Of a stretch of 62,123 nt of DNA, positions 19,376-28,216 are shown piece after piece. A program made the translations under genes and the position numbers. The DNA comes from a virus: positions 1 to 62,123 of the IMG/VR virus record IMGVR_UViG_3300033571_004193. The stretch is one strand, 5' to 3'. The first letter of the stretch is position 1. Each line of letters opens with the position of its first letter. The notes beneath the pieces are model-generated. The model saw nothing but the letters and a program-made list of their open reading frames with translations, was not told the DNA's origin and ran no database searches.

Positions 19376-20830
19376 TTACTTATCTTCGGTTAAATCCTTG
19401 ATAATCTTTGTAGTTTCAGTCTCATTTAGACCGCCGTCTGGCAGTTCTTTTAGTGCCTGAGCCTTGTCTCCGAAGATGGAAGATAGCACACCTGAAGACC
19501 CTTGGCGCTCTACGGTCATGCGAATAAACTCACGTGAGTCGTCCAATTCTTTGGTGGTTTTTATAAGTTTGAATAGGCGGTCTATCTCTTGAGAAACGTT
19601 CGGGTCAGCGTATCCACCGTTCATTTCTTCAGCAAAACGCATAAAAGCAACGCGTTGCCCCTGCATTTCGATGATTGAGTTAATAAGACTCTTAAGTTGG
19701 TCTTTGGTCTTTACCTCGATTGGCAACTTAAAAGCACACACACTTTGGGGCTTGTAAGCAGGGCAGTTAGAGGCAATAAAGCATGTATCGCATGACCTAA
19801 TTGTGGTTGCTTGGGATGAGATATGTGTGGTGTCTGAGATGACTCCATCAGCATCAACTTCGGTCTTTATCTCGTATCCGAAGACTGGTAAATTGCCCAT
19901 TTCTTCTGGATTTCGTGGCATAAGTTTCCGCATCTGGATACCCTTATTATCAGCATTGGTTGGGGTCAGTTCCGCGTTATCTGACATGTTAGTTTCATCG
20001 TTATTATCATGATAAGAATCGCCCACTTTATTTATCCTAACCTCAAATTGTTCGTACGACCATACTGCAAGACGACACACTTCCTGTGGGTCATCTTCAG
20101 CAATTTTATCTGCATCTATGCCAGCCTTCTCATACACGTGAGTGTAGCGTGAGCGAGCCTGCTCTTTCATACGCTTGGGGTAGCGCATAAGCCTAGTACC
20201 GTCCCAGACAATAGTTTCCCCGTGCATCATTGGCGATAGCCATGAGAGGGTGCTAGCGGTCTCAAAAGGCACAGAGCGTAGGTTGTCTGGTTTGGCACAG
20301 CCTAGCGCATGGAAGCGGTTTCCATTGCGCTTAGCCATAAGTCTTGTGACTGAAGCTAGACGGGTCTCTACCTCGATTACATCGCCTGGTATGCCTATAT
20401 CTAGGTACTTATCTCCCATGGATTGTAGGGTTTCTAACTTAGACTCTGGGTTCCAGACTGGCAAGAACTTACCTGGTGGCACCTGGGACCAAGCTGTGCG
20501 ACGCTGCTCCTCCACGAAATCTGGGCTAACAAATGAAGAATTAATCTCAGCAAATATAGATATGCGGTCTATATTCATGGCAATCATATGTTCGTAGGCA
20601 GCAGCAAACTCCTCGAGCTCTACCCTCGACAGGTTGATGTTCTTGGGTAACCCTGGGTATACATAAATATAGGAATCCTTAGAAAAGTAGTTCTCTAATA
20701 GATATTCCTTGGTTTTAGGTAATCCGCGTTTTACAAGACCGTAGAAGCTCAGGCCCACGTGGTTAGCTGTGGTTGACTCTAGCAGTGTGCGGTTACTTGG
20801 AATCTCACATCCCAAATATACAATCCGCAT
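19376..20830 (-). CDS. TGT/DpdA-like protein with C-terminal Cys cluster (tentative)
   Basis: 484 residues. The N-terminal ~260 residues read like a TIM-barrel of the tRNA-guanine transglycosylase superfamily as seen in phage DpdA-type proteins: IFAEINSSF, then a GIPGD turn, FHALGCAKPDNLRSVPFETA and STLSWLS. The C-terminal half has CDTCFIASNCPAYKP...C, a four-Cys metal site, then a helical region. If DpdA-like it would insert 7-deazaguanines into DNA, but no queuosine-pathway genes lie in this window. Family call by pattern only. Confidence 0.45.
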   Translation of the reverse strand: MRIVYLGCEIPSNRTLLESTTANHVGLSFYGLVKRGLPKTKEYLLENYFSKDSYIYVYPGLPKNINLSRVELEEFAAAYEHMIAMNIDRISIFAEINSSFVSPDFVEEQRRTAWSQVPPGKFLPVWNPESKLETLQSMGDKYLDIGIPGDVIEVETRLASVTRLMAKRNGNRFHALGCAKPDNLRSVPFETASTLSWLSPMMHGETIVWDGTRLMRYPKRMKEQARSRYTHVYEKAGIDADKIAEDDPQEVCRLAVWSYEQFEVRINKVGDSYHDNNDETNMSDNAELTPTNADNKGIQMRKLMPRNPEEMGNLPVFGYEIKTEVDADGVISDTTHISSQATTIRSCDTCFIASNCPAYKPQSVCAFKLPIEVKTKDQLKSLINSIIEMQGQRVAFMRFAEEMNGGYADPNVSQEIDRLFKLIKTTKELDDSREFIRMTVERQGSSGVLSSIFGDKAQALKELPDGGLNETETTKIIKDLTEDK

Positions 20831-21306
20831 TACAAGGTCTTTTCAAATACCAAAATGCGTCGTTCGCCTAGTTCAGTACCAGCAACAGCTGTCCATAGGC
20901 GGCGGGTGTAATACTCTTCATTGGATGCATCTGTCCAAATATAGGCTTTCTCATAGTTAAATTCCTCTTTTAATTTAACTAAAGCCATTTCCATTAAATA
21001 GTTGCCAATACCTTGACCCCTAAAATCTTCAGATACGTACAGATTGCTTACCCAAGGACCAAAAGCCCAACCATCTACCGCAGGCTCAGATTCTATAGAT
21101 ACAGCTCCAGCTAATTCATTATTTAACTTTGCAATAAAGGTTCGTGGAAGCCCTTCGGTGCTCTTAGCGTGAGACTCAAATTCAGATTGAAAATCATCCC
21201 CATCAAAGATATCTGGATATTGACTACCCCAGTAAGCCTGGTTCCAACTAGCAACCGTGTAGATAGTCTTTGGGTCGTCTTGTAGCAATTCAAATGATAA
21301 TTTCAT
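20830..21306 (-). CDS. GNAT-family N-acetyltransferase
   Basis: 158 residues. VSNLYVSEDFRGQGIGNYLM contains the acetyl-CoA pyrophosphate loop (R-G-x-G-I-G) after the beta4 strand; EEYYTRRLW near the C-terminus is the usual helix before beta7. Transfers acetyl from acetyl-CoA to an unknown amine. One-base overlap with the next gene. Confidence 0.9.
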   Translation of the reverse strand: MKLSFELLQDDPKTIYTVASWNQAYWGSQYPDIFDGDDFQSEFESHAKSTEGLPRTFIAKLNNELAGAVSIESEPAVDGWAFGPWVSNLYVSEDFRGQGIGNYLMEMALVKLKEEFNYEKAYIWTDASNEEYYTRRLWTAVAGTELGERRILVFEKTL

Positions 21307-21761
21307 ACTCTTTCATCCTCCTGATATTGGTCCTGTTGGCGCTCTAGTTCTGTGGTTATATCAGACCATGAGCGAACGCCTTTTCGACTATCTGGTCTAA
21401 ACTCTTCTTTTGCATATGTAGGGTTAAGAAACACTAATGTTGTAATGCCCTTTTCTAATAGTTTAACTGTTAAATCAGGGTCGGATGTTATCACGTACTC
21501 TACTGGTCCTTGGGACTTTACCCACTCTACCTGACGTAATTTAGGGAAGTCTCCAGGCGCAGGTACATCTGCAATATCAACCAAATCATCCATGTTATTA
21601 ATACGATGTTGTCGTAGCCAGTGGTCGCTTTTTTCTTTGTCTTCACACATGACTAAAACTCTATTTTTTTCTTTTAATATCCTATACAGAGCCATGCCAT
21701 CAGCAATAGGAAATGCTTTGTCGTTGCGCAAAACACCTTCCATAAATAATAAAATTGCCAC
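21303..21761 (-). CDS. HAD-like protein with degenerate active site
   Basis: 152 residues. The start ILLFMEGVLR sits where HAD phosphatases have hhhhDxDGxL, and the later strands (RVLVMCED; YVITSDPDLTVKLLEKGITTLVF) fit the Rossmann order with a motif-IV-like SDPD. The nucleophilic Asp appears replaced by Met-Glu, so catalysis by the usual mechanism is doubtful. Could be a binding protein derived from a HAD fold. Confidence 0.45.
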   Translation of the reverse strand: MAILLFMEGVLRNDKAFPIADGMALYRILKEKNRVLVMCEDKEKSDHWLRQHRINNMDDLVDIADVPAPGDFPKLRQVEWVKSQGPVEYVITSDPDLTVKLLEKGITTLVFLNPTYAKEEFRPDSRKGVRSWSDITTELERQQDQYQEDERV

Positions 21762-21782
21762 GATTAGTGCTCCTTATTGGTA

Positions 21783-22712
21783 TTAACGTTTATTACTTAA
21801 TGCACGTCTAATTAGCGTATCGGCAGTTGGCAGTTGTTGTCCGTAGGTTTGCTCTTCAAATTGTTGTTTAGTCATAGTAGCAATCTCTTTCAATTGCTTT
21901 AATGCCTGCACAGTACCAGATGCTTTGCCTGCTTGCCAACGGTAGTTATGAGCATCAGCATATCCCTGTCCACTAGGGCTAAATGCGTATTTTCTACCTT
22001 GATGTATATCTTCAAATAAAGACGAGCCTTGTTCTACCGCTAGTTTTAATGCGGCTTCAGCATTACGACGTGCCGTATCTGTACTGGCTGCGCCAATATC
22101 ACTTAACGCACGTGAGTATCGTGAAAGTATTTCTAACGCCAGTGACTTATCAGAATCTACTTTTCTATCCCACTGCTTGTTAGATGGTGCACCTTTAAGT
22201 TCTGGCTGTACGGTCCAGTCATCGTTTGTTAATGAGTAGGCAGCGTATGGTTTGATGTTGCGAATGTCTGACTGAACATTAACATAGAATGTAAGTTCAA
22301 AAGAATCTAGGAAGTTGTTAGTTGTTGGGTGTAGCTCTTGAAAAGTTTCATTAAACAGCTGTGATATTTGTTTATCGCTTAGCGCTTTGTATTCTGAATT
22401 AGATTGACGGAATTGTAGATAATTTACGCCAATCAAACAGTCTAGGTCAGCTGGTTTACGAGCTGCAGACCACTGATAGGACACGGCAGAGCCCGCTAAC
22501 CAAATGTGGATATAGGCTTCTGGGCTATGAAAATGGTTTTTAAGGTGCTCTAGCAGTATGCGAAACACCATTGAACGTACCGATGGAATCAACTTGCCAT
22601 CGCGGAATAATCTAGGGTCTAACCCCGCGCCTGGTTTTGTAAAGTAAGAAGTCTCAGATGGCTCTACGGATACAGGTCGCGCCTGCGCAACAAGGGCATC
22701 GTAGAAGTTCAT
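21783..22712 (-). CDS. Nucleotidyltransferase-fold protein
   Basis: 309 residues. Residues ~70-92 show LAGSAVSYQW followed by KPADLDCLIGV: the GS...DxD signature of pol-beta-type nucleotidyltransferases (DLD), with FELTFYV ~55 residues later as the likely third-carboxylate strand. The helical C-terminal half is unrecognised. Substrate unknown. Confidence 0.7.
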   Translation of the reverse strand: MNFYDALVAQARPVSVEPSETSYFTKPGAGLDPRLFRDGKLIPSVRSMVFRILLEHLKNHFHSPEAYIHIWLAGSAVSYQWSAARKPADLDCLIGVNYLQFRQSNSEYKALSDKQISQLFNETFQELHPTTNNFLDSFELTFYVNVQSDIRNIKPYAAYSLTNDDWTVQPELKGAPSNKQWDRKVDSDKSLALEILSRYSRALSDIGAASTDTARRNAEAALKLAVEQGSSLFEDIHQGRKYAFSPSGQGYADAHNYRWQAGKASGTVQALKQLKEIATMTKQQFEEQTYGQQLPTADTLIRRALSNKR

Positions 22713-22719
22713 CTACGTA

Positions 22720-22944
22720 TTATAGTTCTTTTTCCTTCTTTTCCTTGTACATAACGTCGGTTTCAAACTCAAATTTACGATGCTTCTCTGGTGCATCCAT
22801 GCGAACAGGGTTCATATACCCACATTGCTGGTGCGCACTAACAAATTGTTGAGCCCACATAATGATGAGCGACTCATTAGCGGCATCAGAAACGTCCGCT
22901 TGAAAACTCGCTACACAATTACATGTCATCTCGATGAACGCCAT
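22720..22944 (-). CDS. Hypothetical small protein
   Basis: 74 residues; CNCVASFQADV near the start, WAQQFVSAHQQCGY in the middle and a Lys/Glu tail. Seen in the same form in actinophages as far as I recall; function unknown. First gene after a possible promoter at 22975. Confidence 0.7.
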   Translation of the reverse strand: MAFIEMTCNCVASFQADVSDAANESLIIMWAQQFVSAHQQCGYMNPVRMDAPEKHRKFEFETDVMYKEKKEKEL

Positions 22945-22974
22945 GATTGCCGCCTATCCCTAGTATGTAGTTAC

Positions 22975-23003
22975 AGTATAGCCTGAGTTACAGCCAACTG
23001 TAA
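22975..23003 (-). promoter_or_regulatory. Possible promoter with TTACAG operator
   Basis: On the minus strand, TATACT (22980-22975) is a good -10. The -35 zone is covered by the perfect inverted repeat TTACAG-CCAA-CTGTAA (22988-23003), and a third TTACAG lies at 22971-22976. The overlap of operator-like repeats with promoter positions suggests repression. Confidence 0.4.
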
Positions 23004-23006
23004 GGG

Positions 23007-23312
23007 TTACTTAGGCTGGGTATCTTGGGAAGAAAGCACGTCTTTGACCATAAGAAGCACTTGATGGGCAATATCGGTGTTATTCATGCTGTCGGTGATG
23101 TCTCTACACCCATGCTTGATGTCTTCCATCTCGGCTGGACGCTCAATCTTAGGTCGAAGGTTAAGGTTAGCGGTTGCATACCACCCAGCGTTGTTAGGGC
23201 GTTTAATAACTAGGAAGGCTGTTGTGCCTTCTTCTGGGGTACCCAATACCTGCTCTGGAGTAAGTTCGATGTTGATATCTTCTGCGTCGATAATTTCTTC
23301 GTGGTTTGACAT
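23007..23312 (-). CDS. Hypothetical protein
   Basis: 101 residues, acidic N-terminus (EEIIDAEDINIEL), a strand-rich middle (TTAFLVIKRPNNAGWYATANLN) and a helical end. Overlaps the upstream gene by one base. Function unknown. Confidence 0.7.
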   Translation of the reverse strand: MSNHEEIIDAEDINIELTPEQVLGTPEEGTTAFLVIKRPNNAGWYATANLNLRPKIERPAEMEDIKHGCRDITDSMNNTDIAHQVLLMVKDVLSSQDTQPK

Positions 23313-23869
23313 TAGTTGTATAGTCCTCTCGATTGATATGCTCGCTTTTGGTTGTACATCTTAACAGGGCAAAAGTCACAAAGGTGAATCTTTGTATTAG
23401 TAGCAGCTAAGCCTGCTTCTTTTCTTTCTTTATTTGTATCTGGCTTTAATTCTTTGCGGTCTGACTTGTAGTCTGGGCATTGACCCTTAGGGCGGTTATG
23501 TATAGCGTAGCAACTCATAGCATCCGCTGAGTATGTGTCTTTAACGTTATAAAAATTAGTACCCAAGATGTCTAGTCCTTTAGAACCACCACCTAGAATC
23601 TGCTCTTTAATCTGGTTTAAAATCTGCTCTTTAAGTGGGGCATTACCCATCCATGCAACAGTAAGGCAGTCAGTTAGTACACCAAAGTGCCCTGCTTGTT
23701 GGCAGTCACCAATATACATATCAATAAAAGGATTATCGGATTGGTCATAGCGACCCTCACCCAATGCTTTACCAGTCTTGGTATATGGAATTTCTTGGAT
23801 AGTCTTACACTGCTTACATACAAGCAGGTTCATTCTATCTGGCTCTAGTTCGTCAATGATGTTACCCAT
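23312..23869 (-). CDS. Cys-rich metal- or Fe-S-binding protein
   Basis: 185 residues. CKQC near residue 18; isolated Cys at ~56, ~68, ~119 and ~130; CDFCPVK near residue 163. The distribution suggests two metal centres, possibly an iron-sulphur cluster. Contains YSADAMSCYAIHNRPKGQCP. No family recognised. Confidence 0.65.
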   Translation of the reverse strand: MGNIIDELEPDRMNLLVCKQCKTIQEIPYTKTGKALGEGRYDQSDNPFIDMYIGDCQQAGHFGVLTDCLTVAWMGNAPLKEQILNQIKEQILGGGSKGLDILGTNFYNVKDTYSADAMSCYAIHNRPKGQCPDYKSDRKELKPDTNKERKEAGLAATNTKIHLCDFCPVKMYNQKRAYQSRGLYN

Positions 23870-23891
23870 GACGGTAGCCTACCACACTAGA

Positions 23892-24566
23892 TTAGTCTTC
23901 TGCCAGCCGTTCTTTACGTAATCTGGCTCTTTCGGCTTTATCCGCTGCCTCTGCGTCCGCCTTCTTTTTCTTCTCCATCTCAATAGACTCTGGAGTAATG
24001 CGGGCGTTACCACCAACAAATAAAGATGCAATCTCTGACTTAGGGTCTGATGTAATTCTATCTGCTACGGCTTTAACAGGGCTGGCAGGCTTTGTAGGGC
24101 GTGGAGCCACTGGACGTACGCCAGGCTTCTTTGAGTCTTTTTCAGACGCACGTGGAGCAGGTATGACTGCTCCAGAAGGTTTTGGACCTTCGTAACGCTT
24201 TTTTCCCCCACCCATTTCAGCTGCTACTTCAAATTTTTTAGCATTTTCTGATTTATATGCAACATTTGCTGGCAAAGATACTGCGCCACCTTCATGAAAA
24301 GTTAAATCTCCAATACCGCCATTATCGTAAAGATGTTCTAGTAAGTCTTTATGAAAAGGGTTTTTCATGTCAAGCTTAAACCCTCTATGGCGAGAAACAT
24401 TGTCAGGCTCACTTGTAAAAGGCTTAATAGTCTTTGACAATTCAGTTGTTTCTTTGCTAAATTGACGACCACCTACTTTTGGTTCTGGCAACGCTGCTAC
24501 AGACTCACGCAAGCTATCGCGTTTTGCCGCATTAGCGGTAATCTTTCCAATATCTTTTAATCCCAT
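23892..24566 (-). CDS. Hypothetical disordered protein
   Basis: 224 residues: basic, with a folded-looking middle (PFHKDLLEHLYDNGGIGDLTFHEGG) and a Pro/Lys-rich linker before a C-terminal charged helix (RARLRKERLAED). First of the small-protein group at 23892-27009. Function unknown. Confidence 0.65.
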   Translation of the reverse strand: MGLKDIGKITANAAKRDSLRESVAALPEPKVGGRQFSKETTELSKTIKPFTSEPDNVSRHRGFKLDMKNPFHKDLLEHLYDNGGIGDLTFHEGGAVSLPANVAYKSENAKKFEVAAEMGGGKKRYEGPKPSGAVIPAPRASEKDSKKPGVRPVAPRPTKPASPVKAVADRITSDPKSEIASLFVGGNARITPESIEMEKKKKADAEAADKAERARLRKERLAED

Positions 24567-24958
24567 TACTTGCCCTTTGCTGGGTCTGTATTAATTTTAA
24601 TAACTTCTTTTTTACGGGCAAACGCACCTGTTGAATTAAATTTATTACGCGTTTCACCAAAAGATGTGGAATCTTTTGCTGCTTCGCCAGACTTAGCGCG
24701 GTTGGTTAACGCCGTGCTTACTTCGTTATAGTCTGCTGGTGACTGTTCCCAGCGCCAATTTCTACTTCCTGCTGGTGGCTCTGCTGGGCGTGTTCGTACA
24801 CCGTTTTTAGCAGGTCCAGAAAAACCATGTAAAACGTTCATCTCTCTAAGACTGTCAGGCCCAGTACTACGACCAAAAGTTAATGCGCTATCTTTTAAAC
24901 GTGCTTCTATTTGAGGTACACGACTAGGGTCGTATGCGCGGTCGTATGCTTCAGCCAT
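24566..24958 (-). CDS. Hypothetical disordered protein
   Basis: 130 residues, Ser/Arg/Gly-rich and without a hydrophobic core. Coupled by single-base overlaps to both neighbours. Function unknown. Confidence 0.65.
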   Translation of the reverse strand: MAEAYDRAYDPSRVPQIEARLKDSALTFGRSTGPDSLREMNVLHGFSGPAKNGVRTRPAEPPAGSRNWRWEQSPADYNEVSTALTNRAKSGEAAKDSTSFGETRNKFNSTGAFARKKEVIKINTDPAKGK

Positions 24959-25314
24959 TAACTTGGCTCTTTATCTGACATCACAGCTTTAGTTTTTCCT
25001 AGACGCGTACCACTTATAGGCATGCTAGTTGACTCGCCTCTTGATATTTGGTTACCATGACCATCTGAAGCATATATATTTGTTAATCTTTTTCCGCCAG
25101 CTTCAACCTTAGTAGAAACACTATCTCCGCCTTTAACCATATCAAAGCCAGCCATGTCAGACACGTAGTCTGCGATATTCTTTGCTTTATCTTGATGTGG
25201 CTTTTGACGTCGTTCCTCTGCTCGTCTGTCAAGCTCTTCGTTACTTGCTTTATCGCCTTTATAAAAGATGTTTGGACGACGCTTAGGGTCGTACTCTCTA
25301 CGTGGCGCAGCCAT
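24958..25314 (-). CDS. Hypothetical basic protein
   Basis: 118 residues. Strongly basic N-terminal half (REYDPKRRPNIFYKGDK...RRAEERRQKPHQ) and a Gly-rich second half. Function unknown; coupled to neighbours. Confidence 0.65.
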   Translation of the reverse strand: MAAPRREYDPKRRPNIFYKGDKASNEELDRRAEERRQKPHQDKAKNIADYVSDMAGFDMVKGGDSVSTKVEAGGKRLTNIYASDGHGNQISRGESTSMPISGTRLGKTKAVMSDKEPS

Positions 25315-25523
25315 TAGTTGCTCCCTGGATTTACCTTTGCTGGTTCTTCAGAGTTAATGAAACCATAGTTCATGTATGGATGCAAGCCTGCGCGATTTTT
25401 CTGTACAAGCTCGTCACCAGATGCTGGGGCTACAGTTGTATTAGGGCGACGCTTACGGTACTTACCGTCAGTTGCACCTTCATTTAGTTCAGCGTTCTGT
25501 GAACGTGAGATGTTAACTGTCAT
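25314..25523 (-). CDS. Hypothetical small protein
   Basis: 69 residues from ATG 25523, which overlaps the upstream gene's end as ATGA and has GAAAGGACGG upstream; the longer reading to 25580 lies inside that gene. Composition Asn/Gly/Pro-rich. Function unknown. Confidence 0.6.
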   Translation of the reverse strand: MTVNISRSQNAELNEGATDGKYRKRRPNTTVAPASGDELVQKNRAGLHPYMNYGFINSEEPAKVNPGSN

Positions 25524-25756
25524 TGGGACATCCGTCCTTTCAATAGTTTTTGGGCCCGACGGCGATTGCATGTAGGGCAATTGCTTTGGTCCTTTAGCGA
25601 TTGTACTGGGTTCATAGTAGAACCACAGCCTTTACAAGTCTTAGAACCGTTATAAATGGTGTTTTTAAGCTGCTGTTGCGTACTTAAGGCCACGTCTGTA
25701 GCTCCAGCCATGCCTTCTCCTGTGCTATCGGTGAATAACCCTGGGTCTTTACTCAT
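25520..25756 (-). CDS. Small zinc-ribbon protein
   Basis: 78 residues with CKGC near residue 41 and CPTC near residue 60, then a basic RRRAQKLLKGR tail: a zinc ribbon with a nucleic-acid-binding-like tail. Coupled to both neighbours. Confidence 0.7.
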   Translation of the reverse strand: MSKDPGLFTDSTGEGMAGATDVALSTQQQLKNTIYNGSKTCKGCGSTMNPVQSLKDQSNCPTCNRRRAQKLLKGRMSQ

Positions 25757-26088
25757 TACTTGTTCTCCTCAAGAGGCCGACCAGCGGTTTCATTCATAAA
25801 AGCCTTTGCTCGGCTTTCAGCTTTAGTAACATTTTTATTAAAATTCTTTAATTTATTGCCTGGAACGGGGAAACTACGAATTTCTCCAATGTCGTCACTA
25901 GCTTCTATTGCAGGTTTTCTACCGTCTTTTACAAGTTTAGATGTTCCCTCATTAACCATTACACCTTTTGCTCTATATTCAGGGTTAGGTGCTGGATAAG
26001 ATTTTCCGTATGTTTTTTCAGGCGCAGACTCAATCTTTTTTTCTAATTTTTTTACACCAGCAGATGTTTTTGTAGACTTTTTACCCAT
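25756..26088 (-). CDS. Hypothetical Lys-rich protein
   Basis: 110 residues, Lys/Ser/Thr-rich start, disordered throughout except a short strand region (IGEIRSFPVPGNKL). Function unknown. Confidence 0.6.
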   Translation of the reverse strand: MGKKSTKTSAGVKKLEKKIESAPEKTYGKSYPAPNPEYRAKGVMVNEGTSKLVKDGRKPAIEASDDIGEIRSFPVPGNKLKNFNKNVTKAESRAKAFMNETAGRPLEENK

Positions 26089-26468
26089 TAGATTGTGTTT
26101 CCTAACGTGTTGCGGCTAGTGCTCTGATTACTAGCAGGGGCTTGTGAGAAGTCTGATTCTACACGCTGAGCGCTGCGAGCACCAGGCAACCCGATGACAT
26201 CTTCAATAGTTAATTCTTGGTCTGTATAGCCATATCTATCTGGAAATAGGTTAATCTGAGGTAGATTAGGTCGAACTAATTCTTGTAGTTCCGCACCGCT
26301 CATAGTCCATGTTGCCAAAGACTGGTTAAGTAGGCGGTCTTGATTAGACTGAAATGGTCCTAGATATTCCTGTGGAGGAAATGCTGCTTCTTCTGGCGTG
26401 TTAATTCCAGGACGGTCTTTATCCCATGGCTTATGACCATAGCGACCATCTGCATATTTACCTGGCAT
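26088..26468 (-). CDS. Hypothetical protein
   Basis: 126 residues, Pro/Gln/Asn-rich, with ATWTMSGAELQELVRPNLPQINLFPDR as its most structured part. It may be a minor virion or scaffolding peptide given its neighbours, but this is a guess. Confidence 0.6.
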   Translation of the reverse strand: MPGKYADGRYGHKPWDKDRPGINTPEEAAFPPQEYLGPFQSNQDRLLNQSLATWTMSGAELQELVRPNLPQINLFPDRYGYTDQELTIEDVIGLPGARSAQRVESDFSQAPASNQSTSRNTLGNTI

Positions 26469-26469
26469 T

Positions 26470-27009
26470 TTACTTCCACGCTGGTTTCATACGAGCCATC
26501 TGGTCTTGACGAGCCTGATTGATTTGCATAGGCGAATCGCTCTTAACTGTTGGACCTGCTTTACCATCGTTAGGAAGGTGTGGAGCAGGAACTAACTTAG
26601 CAACTGGTGCGTGACGTGTTGAACGATACACATTGCCATCTAGTGCAGCTTTCATCTGACGACTAATACCTGCGTATGGTTCTAAACCTTCTGGGTAATA
26701 ATAACTTTGCATATCAATACGTTCACCTTTGTGAACGCCACGCTGATATGAGCGTTGACCAATACGTACTTTAAGGCTATCTAATACATTTTCTGATTGA
26801 CCGTTAGGACGACCGCGGTCATCACGACGTGTGCGGATAGTTCCTAAATAACCATCTGGATATTCTGCAGAAGGTTGACGACCAACACCCATACGCAAGT
26901 GGTCAAGTTCACCACGTGCAACAGGAGTTCCACCTCCACCATAATTGGTGTAGGTTCCTGACATGCCATTGGCACCTAGGTTCTGGGTGTTTTGATTAGG
27001 ATTTGCCAT
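26470..27009 (-). CDS. Hypothetical Gly/Arg-rich protein
   Basis: 179 residues from ATG 27009 (a TTG at 27039 lies inside the upstream gene). Gly/Asn-rich N-terminus, then charged segments with repeated R-x-x-R-G patterns. No family recognised. Confidence 0.6.
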   Translation of the reverse strand: MANPNQNTQNLGANGMSGTYTNYGGGGTPVARGELDHLRMGVGRQPSAEYPDGYLGTIRTRRDDRGRPNGQSENVLDSLKVRIGQRSYQRGVHKGERIDMQSYYYPEGLEPYAGISRQMKAALDGNVYRSTRHAPVAKLVPAPHLPNDGKAGPTVKSDSPMQINQARQDQMARMKPAWK

Positions 27010-27013
27010 ACCA

Positions 27014-28216
27014 CTATGGTAAGCGGTTTTCTCCCGCAAGTACTGCTAAATCACGGCGTGGGTCATAACCTTCGCCTACTACTAAAGAAACAATACCTGT
27101 TGGTGATTCTAGCCCGCTCTTGTCACGGAACCAAGCACTTCCGCCATCCATGGCAGGCACTTGAATCCATAAACGTGGGCCAACTTGGTCAGCGCGGAAG
27201 TGGTGGAAGTGACCAGTTAACAAAACATCAGCTGAACCTACTGGTGTACGACCAGTTGCCTGTCCTGCAATCCACTTACCCATGTCTTTAGCTTGGTGAC
27301 CGTGTGCCAAACCAATAATAGTTCCACCTAAATCAATTGCAAGTGTTTGATGGTCTGGCTTTGGATACATAAATTTAACATGTGACAACGCTGGGTTTTC
27401 TGCACACGCATCTTGCACAGCAGCTACAACCTCAATCTGCCATGAGTCAGTTGGGTCAATCATCATGATGCGATGTGGCTCATCATGGTTTCCAGGAACA
27501 ACTGGAACAATTAATTCTTCACATAGTGGGGCAAACGCCTTTACCCATGCCATAAGGATGCGTCGACCAAGGCGAACCTGTTGAGTAACACCTAAATCAC
27601 TGCGCCCAATTACCATTCCTTTTTGTGAACTTGTACCCTCAATGCAGTCACCTAATTGTGGGAGTACAACTGTGCCAATCTTACGACCAAGCTTTAGTAG
27701 CTCTTTGTGACGTGCCACAGACTCTTCAATACCAAGCATAACTCGTGCAACTGTTGCTTCTGTTCCACCGCCTGCATCCTTGCCATACTGTGTGTCACCA
27801 ATTGCATAAATAGCGTACAAAGGACCAGTCGTTGTTTCTGTTTTTCCTGGCTTCCACTTACTAATATCTGCAACTAATGCGTCGTAATCTAAATCTTTAC
27901 CGTTAATAAATTGGTCTGCTGGCTTTACGTTAACTCGTGCAGCCTCTAACCACTCTCCGTCATAACGTTGCCAACGACTCTTACGAATACTTACAACTGT
28001 CCATACTGCTGGGTCTAAATCAAAATCTTTAAATAACTCTACTGCATCTGGTAGCTCTCCTGCTGTACGTGGTGTGGATACAAAAAATCCACCATCTGTA
28101 CCAATGTCCATACGCGCTCTAAACTCTGGTGGCGTATTGGCTCTCTTTACTTCTTCTTCTGCGCCGTTTAATTCGGCATTAATTAATGCTTTAGTAATAG
28201 CGTTTAATTTCGACAT
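27014..28216 (-). CDS. Calcineurin-like metallophosphoesterase
   Basis: 400 residues from ATG 28216, with AAGGAA upstream. Metallophosphoesterase motifs in order: GDTQYG (~142), GDCIEG (~192), PGNHDE (~243) and GHFHH (~337), which bind two metals. This form with a ~120-residue N-terminal extension is common in actinophages; likely a nuclease or phosphodiesterase related to the SbcD/Mre11 superfamily. Confidence 0.9.
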   Translation of the reverse strand: MSKLNAITKALINAELNGAEEEVKRANTPPEFRARMDIGTDGGFFVSTPRTAGELPDAVELFKDFDLDPAVWTVVSIRKSRWQRYDGEWLEAARVNVKPADQFINGKDLDYDALVADISKWKPGKTETTTGPLYAIYAIGDTQYGKDAGGGTEATVARVMLGIEESVARHKELLKLGRKIGTVVLPQLGDCIEGTSSQKGMVIGRSDLGVTQQVRLGRRILMAWVKAFAPLCEELIVPVVPGNHDEPHRIMMIDPTDSWQIEVVAAVQDACAENPALSHVKFMYPKPDHQTLAIDLGGTIIGLAHGHQAKDMGKWIAGQATGRTPVGSADVLLTGHFHHFRADQVGPRLWIQVPAMDGGSAWFRDKSGLESPTGIVSLVVGEGYDPRRDLAVLAGENRLP

